From Spirochaetae bacterium HGW-Spirochaetae-4 (GTDB taxonomy: Bacteria; Spirochaetota; Spirochaetia; Sphaerochaetales; Sphaerochaetaceae): a DNA stretch of 32,464 nucleotides. Location of the stretch: NCBI GenBank assembly GCA_002839335.1, contig PGXU01000032.1, forward strand, positions 1 to 32,464. The letters run 5' to 3'. The translations under genes were made by a program, and so were the position numbers. Positions 15,012 to 22,698 of this stretch are shown piece after piece; positions within the stretch are counted from its first letter, which is position 1, and each line of letters starts with the position of its first letter. Under the pieces are notes generated by a model that saw nothing but the letters and a program-made list of their open reading frames with translations, was not told where the DNA came from and searched no databases.

Positions 15012-16529
15012 ATGGAATGCTGTTCATCCGATAGATACACCAGACAAATTCCAAGGATTTTGGTAGGGTTGCCCATTTCTCTGTTGCTTTCGATACTCGT
15101 AACAGGAGTTGGGGGGATTGATATCGGATTCTCCAGGATCATGGCAGTAGCATTGGTGCTGTGGAGTTTCGGTTCATTGGTATTGATCCTCAACCATTCC
15201 CACGGTCCCACGTGTGTGGTGGAGGTCTTGGTTGCCCTGTGCCTCCTGTTCGCCGCGTGCACGCAGATGGCGCTCTTGGGACGTAGGAGTCAGCCACACT
15301 TCGGGTTTCCTCCGCATCGGGTTGTACATGTTGTGGGAACCACCCGTTTTGATTCCACATCGACAGAAAAAGGCAATTGCGTATTGCAAGGCACTATCGA
15401 TTCGGTTGGCAACAGGTTCGGGGATATGGTATCGGCAACAGGACCCCTCGTTGTGATTGGTCCTACCTGCACGATGGTTACGGCCGGTACGAAATACGAT
15501 GCCTACGGGGTGCTTGTCCGTACGGATACGAACGATTGGCTTTTCATCGCCTCACATCTTGGATTCGACCATCCATCTGGCTTGATACATCGCCTATCGG
15601 TGAGACGTATGCATGTTCTCCACCTCCTTTCACTACGTCTCGACGCTTTGGGAGGACCAGTAGCTCCCTTGGCAAAAGCATTGCTTCTGGGGGATGCGGG
15701 GATGCAAGGGTTCCCGTTGCGGAAAATGGCGATTGGAAGTGGTTGTGCCCACATACTGGCCCTGTCCGGCATGCATCTCCACTGTCTTGTCCTGATCATG
15801 CTCTTTTGTGGAAACAAGGTGCTGGGAAAACGGATTGCCCAACCGCTGGCATGTATCGGTGCCGTAGTGTATGTATGCATCGTGGGATTCAAACCTTCAC
15901 TGGTAAGGGCTATGGTATTGCTTTGCCTCCGTTCCTTGCGCAATAGGTTTCCGATCCTGCAATTGTTGGCCATCACGTTCCTGGTGCAGGTTTTCGCATT
16001 TCCCTGGACCATGAACTCGACAGGGGCGCTCCTCTCGTATTGTGCATTGTTCGCCATTATCGTCTGCTCTACGCCAATCGCAGGGACCTTGTCGCTGTGT
16101 ATGCCAAAATGGTTGGCCCTCGTGATGGGAACCACAATTGCGGCATCCTTGTGTACTGCTCCGATCTCCCTGATAGTGTTCGGGTCCTGGCATGGCATTG
16201 GTATCGTGCTCTCACCACTTGCGGCCCCGCTAGCTCTGGTCGTGTTGTTCTGTTCCCTCGTTTGGGTTGTGTTGCCATTGCCCCCGATCGGTATCATCGC
16301 GGTACAATCGACACGTGCGTTCCTCTACCTGATGGAATGGGGATCCGAATGGTCGGCGAACCACTTCTCTGGCGATGGTATTTCCGTTTGGTTGTGGAGT
16401 ACGGCGGTACTGTTGACTGCAACCGGAATTCTCAAGTATGCTGGCCAAACCCTTCGGAAAAGGAATAGACGCGCCTATGATTTGGGATTTTCCCTACGAT
16501 TCGCCAAACGCGATCATCGCATTGCTTGA
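15012..16529 (+). CDS. comEC: ComEC/Rec2-family membrane protein lacking the MBL domain
   Basis: A 505-residue polytopic protein. The N-terminal part has hydrophobic helices followed by a beta-rich soluble segment (about residues 110-190, DUF4131/OB-like). Then comes the competence domain with the signature LALSGMHLH near residue 250, the preceding PLAKALLLGDAG, and about eight further helices. Full-length ComEC proteins of about 750 residues end in a metallo-beta-lactamase-like domain; this one stops after the last helix with a basic tail, so that domain is absent. ComEC is the inner-membrane channel that takes up single-stranded DNA. No SD is visible before ATG 15012 (24 bases after the previous stop), so the exact start is uncertain. 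The 3' end overlaps rsmA by 53 bases. Confidence 0.82.
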   Translation: MECCSSDRYTRQIPRILVGLPISLLLSILVTGVGGIDIGFSRIMAVALVLWSFGSLVLILNHSHGPTCVVEVLVALCLLFAACTQMALLGRRSQPHFGFPPHRVVHVVGTTRFDSTSTEKGNCVLQGTIDSVGNRFGDMVSATGPLVVIGPTCTMVTAGTKYDAYGVLVRTDTNDWLFIASHLGFDHPSGLIHRLSVRRMHVLHLLSLRLDALGGPVAPLAKALLLGDAGMQGFPLRKMAIGSGCAHILALSGMHLHCLVLIMLFCGNKVLGKRIAQPLACIGAVVYVCIVGFKPSLVRAMVLLCLRSLRNRFPILQLLAITFLVQVFAFPWTMNSTGALLSYCALFAIIVCSTPIAGTLSLCMPKWLALVMGTTIAASLCTAPISLIVFGSWHGIGIVLSPLAAPLALVVLFCSLVWVVLPLPPIGIIAVQSTRAFLYLMEWGSEWSANHFSGDGISVWLWSTAVLLTATGILKYAGQTLRKRNRRAYDLGFSLRFAKRDHRIA

Positions 16530-17346
16530 GAGCCACGGATTCGCGATGTCGAAGAAGTTTGGGCAAAATTTTTTGATTTCCTCTTCGGCACGCCAAAAGA
16601 TAACCGATTGCCTGCAACCGCTCACTGGTCGTCGAGTTTGGGAAATCGGTCCCGGAATCGGCGCTCTGACAACGTTGCTCCTACAGAATGAAGCGCAGGT
16701 GACCGCATTTGAAATAGACCATGGCTTTTGCCGGATACTCCGGGAGGAAGCTTTTCCGAATGAAGACAAGTTGATCCTGATCGAAGGGGATGCGCTCAAG
16801 ACTTGGCATTCGATATATGGACAGGAAGGCGTGCCCGATCTCATATTCGGCAATCTGCCGTATAACATCGGCTCCATCTGTATCGCCAGGTTCCTCGAAT
16901 CCCAGTGTTTGCCCCAACGGATGGTATTTACCCTTCAAAAGGAAGTCGGCGAGAGGCTGGGTGCAGGACCGGGATCCAAAGCGTGGTCGACCCTCTCCAT
17001 ACTCGCCCAGATCGATTACCAGATCGAACAAGTATCCTTGATCAAAGGCAGTGCCTTCTTTCCACCTCCCAATGTCGATTCCGTGGTGATTCGCATGGAG
17101 AAGCGTCCCCAACCGTTGGTGAAGGTCGCTATCAGGGAATTGTTCCTCCAGCTCATGGACGACTTGTTCACACAACGCAGGAAAACTGTCCGGAACAACC
17201 TGTTGCATGGGAAGGCCGGCTCGCGCCATGGCAAGGAATTGGTATTGCAGGCTTTGGCCGATGCGGATATCCCCGAATCGGAACGGGCGGAAAAGCTTGG
17301 GTTCGAGGAATTGTTGCGCTTGGTAGAAGCTTTCGCAATATTATAG
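16477..17346 (+). CDS. rsmA: 16S rRNA dimethyladenosine transferase RsmA (KsgA)
   Basis: A 289-residue SAM-dependent methyltransferase that dimethylates two adjacent adenosines near the 3' end of 16S rRNA during small-subunit assembly. It has the family opening SKKFGQNFLIS, motif I EIGPGIGALT, the acidic motif II (AFEIDHGFCRIL), and the catalytic NLPYNIGS near residue 126. An Arg-rich helix, FTQRRKTVRNNLL, follows in the C-terminal domain. The ATG at 16477 gives the usual short N-terminal extension (SPNAIIALLESHGF); an ATG at 16438 is possible. It overlaps comEC by 53 bases (or 92 with the earlier start), so translation is likely coupled. The convergent MATE gene stops 12 bases downstream. 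Confidence 0.93.
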   Translation: MIWDFPYDSPNAIIALLESHGFAMSKKFGQNFLISSSARQKITDCLQPLTGRRVWEIGPGIGALTTLLLQNEAQVTAFEIDHGFCRILREEAFPNEDKLILIEGDALKTWHSIYGQEGVPDLIFGNLPYNIGSICIARFLESQCLPQRMVFTLQKEVGERLGAGPGSKAWSTLSILAQIDYQIEQVSLIKGSAFFPPPNVDSVVIRMEKRPQPLVKVAIRELFLQLMDDLFTQRRKTVRNNLLHGKAGSRHGKELVLQALADADIPESERAEKLGFEELLRLVEAFAIL

Positions 17347-17358
17347 CTGTCTACACCA

Positions 17359-18762
17359 TCAATCTTTCCACGCATCGATCCAGGTACCTTTGCGGTATCT
17401 GCGGTAATTGAGGAGACCCCTGACCACAAGATCGGCGACCATGCATCCCCAGGCTGCCTCTAAGCCGAAGCCGAATCCAAGTATGAGTATCGAGGCAGGT
17501 ATCAGTCGAACGACCCACATGCCGATCAACGAATTGATGAATGGCCACTTGGTATCTCCGGCACCGCGAAGTATGCCGCTGATTACGATGCTCAAGGCAA
17601 AGAACGGTTCGGCAAAGGCTTCGATCCGCAAGACCCGTGAACCGAGTTCTATGACCGCCAGATCGGGAGAGAAGAATGCCATGAGTTGTCGTGAGAATAT
17701 ATACATGAGCAAGCCGGTACCAGACATGAGCATGACACCCCATCTGAGACTGCGCTTTGCGAAGTCGAGCGCCATTTCCCGTTTCTGCGCACCCAGGGAT
17801 TGCGCGACCAATGTGGTCGCTGCCAATGAGAATCCACTGACAGGCATATAGGTTATCGATTCGGCTGTGATTGCCAGGTGGTGTGCGGCCAATGAGACAG
17901 TGCCGATCCTGGTTACTAGGATTGTGAGGATAATCTGCCCGATGGAGAGTGTAGCCCGTTCCAATGCGAGCGGCGTCCCCAATCTGAATACTTGACGCAT
18001 GACGCTCCAATCGACTTTCCAGGAAACTCCTCGAAATGGCGTTCGCAACGGCGAGTCCTTCAATACGAGTACCCCAAGAAGAATCAATGCACTGAGTGCC
18101 GTTGCCCCTGCTGTTCCAATCGCCGCACCCTTCACACCGAGACCTGCCCCCGGCATCACAAAGTCCCATCCGAACATGCTGACTTGCCGAGTCGGGAAAA
18201 TAAGGAGGTAGTTGGCAACAATATTGGCGACATTGGTGATGATGTTGGCGATCAAAGGGGAACGGGTATCTCCGGAACTTCGTATCAAGTTCGCCATATA
18301 GGCAAAGAGGATGGTGAAAGGGTAGGCCAATGCGATGATGCTCATGTATGTACCCGCCACAGGTACAACCTGATCTTCTACTCCGATCCAGACCGGCAGC
18401 ATTCTCGCGATACTGAGCATAAGGGTTGTTACGACTGCCGAGAATCCGACAACGGCCAGCAACGCTTGCCGGACGGTATGTTGGACGGCCGTGTTGTTGC
18501 CCGCTCCAATCTGACGTGCCGCCAGTACGGCAAACGCTGCACCGAATGAATACATCATTCCGTTTACGAGCCAGATGGTCGAACTGTTCGCCGCCACGGC
18601 GGCAGTCGCGACTGCTCCCAACGATCCCACCATGGCAGAATCGACATAATGGACCATTGTCTGGAAACTCTGGTCCAGGATGACTGGCCACGCGAGTATC
18701 CATATGGTACGTGCCGACGTCCTGGAAGGGTCGAGTAATGAATTGTATTGTCGAGAACTCAT
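17359..18762 (-). CDS. MATE-family efflux transporter
   Basis: A 467-residue protein with about twelve hydrophobic helices in two homologous halves. The first half opens with RTIWILAWPVILDQSFQTMV and has the typical VDSAMVGSLG at the end of helix 1. The second half has the matching LGTPLALERATLSIGQIILT. Loop motifs NLIRSSGDTRSPL and GILRGAGDTKWPF are the paired RGxGDT signatures of the family. MATE proteins export drugs, metabolites or envelope precursors in exchange for Na+ or H+. The start ATG (18760-18762) overlaps the TGA of the upstream GGDEF-EAL gene, and GGAAGGGA lies about 8 bases ahead, so the two proteins are made together. The substrate is unknown. Confidence 0.92.
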   Translation of the reverse strand: MSSRQYNSLLDPSRTSARTIWILAWPVILDQSFQTMVHYVDSAMVGSLGAVATAAVAANSSTIWLVNGMMYSFGAAFAVLAARQIGAGNNTAVQHTVRQALLAVVGFSAVVTTLMLSIARMLPVWIGVEDQVVPVAGTYMSIIALAYPFTILFAYMANLIRSSGDTRSPLIANIITNVANIVANYLLIFPTRQVSMFGWDFVMPGAGLGVKGAAIGTAGATALSALILLGVLVLKDSPLRTPFRGVSWKVDWSVMRQVFRLGTPLALERATLSIGQIILTILVTRIGTVSLAAHHLAITAESITYMPVSGFSLAATTLVAQSLGAQKREMALDFAKRSLRWGVMLMSGTGLLMYIFSRQLMAFFSPDLAVIELGSRVLRIEAFAEPFFALSIVISGILRGAGDTKWPFINSLIGMWVVRLIPASILILGFGFGLEAAWGCMVADLVVRGLLNYRRYRKGTWIDAWKD

Positions 18763-20660
18763 GGATCGATTCCCTTCCGTTGCTGGATGTGTTCGATCAG
18801 ATCGCTACCCGGCATGGGTTTGGCAAATAGAAAACCCTGCACGCGTGTGGCCCCGGCCTCGGAAAGCAATGCAAGCTGTTGCTCGGTTTCCACTCCCTCT
18901 GCGACAATCTTTTTTCCCATACTCGTAAGCATCAACATGATCGACTCGATCAGAGTATAGTTCTTTTGGCATGCTTGGACGATACTCTTGTCCACTTTTA
19001 CGGTACTAAAAGGCAAATTTACCAAATATTCCAAATTCGAGTAACCTTTTCCGTAATCGTCGAGGGAGAAGCTGATTCCGTTGGCAGCCATATGGTCCAT
19101 CGCCTCCTTGACCCGGTCGAACGATTCGACGATCACCGATTCCGTCAATTCGAATTTTATGTTCCGGGGGGAAACTCCATTCTCACGAATCACACCGAGA
19201 AGATGCTTTTCCATGGACGGTTCCAGGAAGTTGATCGCCGACAGGTTTATGGCAATCCTGGAAAGGTGCGACGGATTGTCCTCCAACTCCTTCCATAGCA
19301 AACACACCTTGCGGAGGATCATATAGGTGAGATCTATGATCAACCCGCTGGTTTCGGCGATCGGAATGAATTCGGCGGGTGAGATAGGACCGAGGGCAGG
19401 ATCGTCGATACGTGCAAGTGCTTCGGCGGAATAGATGTTGAGTGTTTGGGTTTCGAAAATCGGTTGGTACAACACCTGGACCGAGTCGGTTTCTATCGCG
19501 GACCTGATAGCTTGTTCCACATCCCGTTTCCGCTGGTGTATCGCGCTGATATCCCGGGTATATCGTGCGACAGCCAGCGTATTGCAGCTTTTTGCCTTGA
19601 CCAGCGTAAGATCGATGGCGTTGATCATTTCCTCGGCATTCTGCAAGTGTCCCGGAAATGGTACAAGGGCAAGCCGTATGTCGGTACGGGCATTCGCCCC
19701 GCCGATTTCCCAGGGTGCATCGAAGCGTTGCCGGATGGTGCGCAAGGTCCGTTGGATATCCTCTTCCTCTACTTCCCGTAAGATCAGGCCGAACTGGTCT
19801 CCACCGTACCTGTATACGGTCTTGTCGTAAGCGACCCTGCCAAAAAAATTTCCCACTGCTTTCAGCAGCTTATCGCCATTGTGTTGCCCGAACTTCTGGT
19901 TGAAGTATTTGAAATTCTCGATGTCGGCGATCAATACGGTACCTCGGGCAGTCCCGTTGAATAGTTTTCTCAGTTTGTTTATGAAAGCACCCCTGGTAAG
20001 TACTCCAGTCAATTGGTCGATGGAAAACCTTCGGTTCTGGATTATCAGGTAGGTGGTGAGGGCTGCAATGCTGATGGCGGTACTGACGAGCAGGTGGTTT
20101 CCGATAATGGCATAGGAGATGACCGAGATTGTCAACATGACAGGTATGAAGGTAAGGCTTCGACGGGTAGAGACCGGCAGATATTTCCATCTGTACAACA
20201 CCGGTACCAGTACCCCGATAGCCCACAGGACAGTCAGAAATGCCAATACCATACGTTTGGTACGTACGGTGAACAGGCCGTCTTTGGGTATATCGGCGAT
20301 TGATGCGATGGTGAAGATGACGACAGCGATGGCAGCGTAGGTTCCGATCCTTCCGATGTTCCGATGTCCTTCGAACAGATTTTCCAGAACGAACATCATC
20401 CAAAGGAATAGGGTGACAAGCAGGCAGATCGCATGAAGATTTCCGAATGTACGTATAGCCCATGGGGGACAGTTGTAGTTCGATGCCGAACATACGGCAC
20501 GGGAAATGCCCATCATGATGGTGACCAGGCCGGCGACACCGATCCTACGGAACAATCCGTCCTTGAAAGTTTCGGTGAGTAGACGGTGCCTGAAAGTATC
20601 CACTAAAATGGTAACCATTACGAACAGGGCGACGAAATCGCCTTCAAATAACAAGTTCAC
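18759..20660 (-). CDS. membrane GGDEF-EAL protein (GGDQF variant, intact EAL site)
   Basis: A 633-residue c-di-GMP protein. The N-terminal 200 residues hold six or more hydrophobic helices, probably a sensory membrane domain. The GGDEF domain follows (about 215-375); its signature reads YGGDQF instead of GGDEF and no clear I-site precedes it, so cyclase activity is doubtful. The EAL domain (about 390-630) keeps the residues needed for hydrolysis: EALAR near 413, INLSAINF, ELTES, DDYGKGYSNL, VKVDKS, VAEGVET and QGFLFAKP. It is probably a phosphodiesterase with GGDQF as a GTP-binding regulator. I place the start at GTG 20660, seven bases after GGAG and about 26 nt below the predicted transcription start; a TTG at 20690 is too close to the -10. 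Its stop overlaps the MATE start. Confidence 0.88.
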   Translation of the reverse strand: MNLLFEGDFVALFVMVTILVDTFRHRLLTETFKDGLFRRIGVAGLVTIMMGISRAVCSASNYNCPPWAIRTFGNLHAICLLVTLFLWMMFVLENLFEGHRNIGRIGTYAAIAVVIFTIASIADIPKDGLFTVRTKRMVLAFLTVLWAIGVLVPVLYRWKYLPVSTRRSLTFIPVMLTISVISYAIIGNHLLVSTAISIAALTTYLIIQNRRFSIDQLTGVLTRGAFINKLRKLFNGTARGTVLIADIENFKYFNQKFGQHNGDKLLKAVGNFFGRVAYDKTVYRYGGDQFGLILREVEEEDIQRTLRTIRQRFDAPWEIGGANARTDIRLALVPFPGHLQNAEEMINAIDLTLVKAKSCNTLAVARYTRDISAIHQRKRDVEQAIRSAIETDSVQVLYQPIFETQTLNIYSAEALARIDDPALGPISPAEFIPIAETSGLIIDLTYMILRKVCLLWKELEDNPSHLSRIAINLSAINFLEPSMEKHLLGVIRENGVSPRNIKFELTESVIVESFDRVKEAMDHMAANGISFSLDDYGKGYSNLEYLVNLPFSTVKVDKSIVQACQKNYTLIESIMLMLTSMGKKIVAEGVETEQQLALLSEAGATRVQGFLFAKPMPGSDLIEHIQQRKGIDP

Positions 20661-20692
20661 CTCTGAGCTCCACACTGTTGCATATGGCAAAC

Positions 20693-20721
20693 ATTGTACG
20701 GGAGGTTTTTTGATATTACAA
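20693..20721 (-). promoter_or_regulatory. promoter of the GGDEF-EAL / MATE operon
   Basis: Minus strand: TTGTAA (20716-20721), 17 bp, TACAAT (20693-20698). The predicted start is near 20686, which supports the GTG at 20660 as start codon. Confidence 0.55.
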
Positions 20722-20765
20722 GTATAAATAATAAAATGAATGCTGCTTCAGATCGATTTGATGCA

Positions 20766-20803
20766 TAAAAAATACAGCAGGCCGGGTTAATACGGCCTGC
20801 TGT
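20766..20803 (-). terminator. Rho-independent terminator of pta
   Basis: On the minus strand an 11-bp perfect stem (ACAGCAGGCCG / CGGCCTGCTGT) with an 8-base loop is followed by ATTTTTT. It begins 20 bases after the pta stop and is the clearest terminator in the window. Confidence 0.92.
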
Positions 20804-20823
20804 GCAGCAGTTGGACCAAAAGG

Positions 20824-21822
20824 TCAGTTTCCTGCTTGGGCCAGCGTGATCGCACTGGTCACCACGATATCCTCGATGCTGCAACCTCGGGAGAGGTCGC
20901 TCACCGGTTTCGCGAAACCTTGCAGGATCGGACCGTAGGCCTCGGCGCCGGCGAGACGTTGCACAAGCTTGTATCCGATATTTCCGGCTTGCAGGTCGGG
21001 GAACACCAATACATTGGCTTTTCCGGCCACAGCCGACCCCGGTGCCTTGCTCTTGCCGACAGACTCGATTATGGCTGCATCGAGCTGCAATTCGCCGTCG
21101 ACCTGGAGGTCGGGACGCTTTTGTTGGAGCAGTTGCACCGCGGTGGCAACCTTATCCACAAGCGGGCCTTTCGCGGAACCCTTGGTTGAATAGGAAAGCA
21201 TGGCCACCACCGGTTCGGCACCCAAGTATATCCGACAGGACTCTGCCGATTCCTCGGCGATTTCGGCCAATTGCTCCGCGGTGGGTTCTGGAATCGTCGC
21301 GCAATCGCTGAATATGAAGGAGCCGTTTGCTCCCAGGTCCGTCTTGTCTGTTGCCATGACGAAACAGGATGATGCGCTTTTGATTCCCGGTTTGGTCTTG
21401 ATGATATGGAAGGACGCCAAGAGGACATTACCTGTCGTATTCTCGGCTCCAGCCACCATGGCGTCGGCATCACCCAGCCTGACCATCATGGCACCGTAGC
21501 GGAGCTGGTCGGCGATACCTTCGTATGCCGCTTCCTCGGTCATTCCCTTGTGTTTCCGCAACGAATAGTATTCCGTCGCGTACTTCTGACGCAAGGAAGA
21601 GGTCGCCGGATCGACCACTTCGATACCATCGAGCGTTACTCCGGCTGCGTCAGCTGTCTTTCGGACCGCTTCGACAGTACCCAACAATGTGACGCGGGAA
21701 GCCAATTTCTCGTCGACTATCTTTCGGGCAGCCGCCACGGTTCTCGGCTCGGTTCCTTCGGGCAGGACAAGAGCCTTCTGCAATTGTACTGCCTTCGCTT
21801 TCATGTTCTCTGAAAATGTCAT
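20824..21822 (-). CDS. pta: phosphate acetyltransferase
   Basis: A 332-residue single-domain Pta converting acetyl-CoA and phosphate to acetyl phosphate and CoA, the step before acetate kinase in fermentative acetate formation. Family landmarks are ALVLPEGTEPRTVAAA near the N-terminus, LRYGAMMVRLGDADAMVAGAE, TTGNVLLASFHIIKT, FSDCA, VAMLSYSTKGSAKG, and GNIGYKLVQRLAGAEAYGPILQGFAKPVSDLSRG near the C-terminus. The length is that of the short, one-domain type without the N-terminal regulatory domain of enterobacterial Pta. The SD is AGGAG 7 bases before the ATG (minus strand). It is a single-gene unit: its own extended -10 promoter upstream and a strong terminator downstream. No ackA lies next to it in this window. 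Confidence 0.95.
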   Translation of the reverse strand: MTFSENMKAKAVQLQKALVLPEGTEPRTVAAARKIVDEKLASRVTLLGTVEAVRKTADAAGVTLDGIEVVDPATSSLRQKYATEYYSLRKHKGMTEEAAYEGIADQLRYGAMMVRLGDADAMVAGAENTTGNVLLASFHIIKTKPGIKSASSCFVMATDKTDLGANGSFIFSDCATIPEPTAEQLAEIAEESAESCRIYLGAEPVVAMLSYSTKGSAKGPLVDKVATAVQLLQQKRPDLQVDGELQLDAAIIESVGKSKAPGSAVAGKANVLVFPDLQAGNIGYKLVQRLAGAEAYGPILQGFAKPVSDLSRGCSIEDIVVTSAITLAQAGN

Positions 21823-21858
21823 GTGAATCTCCTAGAATCGGATCGTATTTTCCCCCTT

Positions 21859-21887
21859 AGGATACCACAATGGCCGTTACAATTAAA
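21859..21887 (-). promoter_or_regulatory. extended -10 promoter of pta
   Basis: Minus strand: TTTAAT (21882-21887), 17 bp ending in TGTGG, then TATCCT (21859-21864). The TGTGGTAT core (21862-21869) is shared with the corA leader and rplU promoters. Confidence 0.45.
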
Positions 21888-21948
21888 TACCTTCAGCTCA
21901 CCAAGCTGCCAATTGTCTGCATTGCGGCTTCTATGATAGGATGCGCGC

Positions 21949-22698
21949 ATGAATGTCGGAATATATGGATTGGGTCGGTTCGGAGCCTTCTGGGCAACGG
22001 AACTTGCCAAACAGGTACAGGTGAAAGGATATAACCGCTCACCACAGAAGACGCTCCCGCAGGGCGTATTGTCCGCGACCGAGGATGAAGTGCTCGCTTG
22101 CGATGCGGTGATCCTCTGTGTTTCGATTTCCTCCTTCAAGCGCGTCGTCGCTTCCATCGCTCCGCGACTAAAACCGGGAACGGTGGTCATGGATACGTGT
22201 TCGGTCAAGACGTATCCTGCGCAGATCATGCGGGAATTGTTGCCATCCCATGCCAATATCATTGCCACGCACCCGATGTTCGGCCCCGATTCCGGAAAGG
22301 ACGGTATAGCCGGATTGCCATTGGTGTTTACACCGGTCCGGTGCGAAGCCGAGTTGGCCGCGACATGGAAAGCGCTGTTCCTTTCCATGAACCTGAAGGT
22401 TCTGGAAATGGATTGTGACCAGCACGACCGCGAGGCTGCGTATTCACAGGGCGTAACCCACTTTGTGGGTCGGGTGCTCGATGAATTGCATCTTGCTCCG
22501 ACACAGCTGGCGACAGTCGGATACCATCGCCTCATGTCTATCGTCGAGCAGACGTGCAACGATCCGATCCAGCTGTTCTATGATTTGCAGAGATACAATC
22601 CATATGCGCATGACATGCACGAACGGTTGAAGACTGCGCTCGATACCGTCTTGGCCGTTCTCGATGCACATGACGACACTCCCGTGGAGACTAGATGA
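21949..22698 (+). CDS. prephenate dehydrogenase-like NAD(P) oxidoreductase (TyrA family)
   Basis: A 249-residue protein with an N-terminal Rossmann fold (NVGIYGLGRFGAFWATELA, GxGxxG), a D-A-V-I-L-C-V-S strand end, VVMDTCSVK, and the family motif THPMFGPDSG with its substrate-binding His. A helical C-terminal half includes YSQGVTHFVGRVLDEL. TyrA proteins oxidise and decarboxylate prephenate to 4-hydroxyphenylpyruvate in tyrosine synthesis. It is at the short end of the family and has no ACT or chorismate-mutase domain. Other aromatic genes are absent, so the substrate is inferred from the motifs only. The start has AGGA 7 bases upstream; TAGGAT also lies exactly 6 nt before the ATG with TTGTCT 18 bp further up, so leaderless initiation is possible. 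The stop overlaps the mtaB start (ATGA). Confidence 0.83.
   Translation: MNVGIYGLGRFGAFWATELAKQVQVKGYNRSPQKTLPQGVLSATEDEVLACDAVILCVSISSFKRVVASIAPRLKPGTVVMDTCSVKTYPAQIMRELLPSHANIIATHPMFGPDSGKDGIAGLPLVFTPVRCEAELAATWKALFLSMNLKVLEMDCDQHDREAAYSQGVTHFVGRVLDELHLAPTQLATVGYHRLMSIVEQTCNDPIQLFYDLQRYNPYAHDMHERLKTALDTVLAVLDAHDDTPVETR

Noticed and set aside
17351-18703. 450-codon minus-strand frame inside the MATE gene
   Set aside because: Same strand, different frame. The translation is Cys/Arg/His rich and non-hydrophobic, while the MATE frame shows twelve helices and family motifs.
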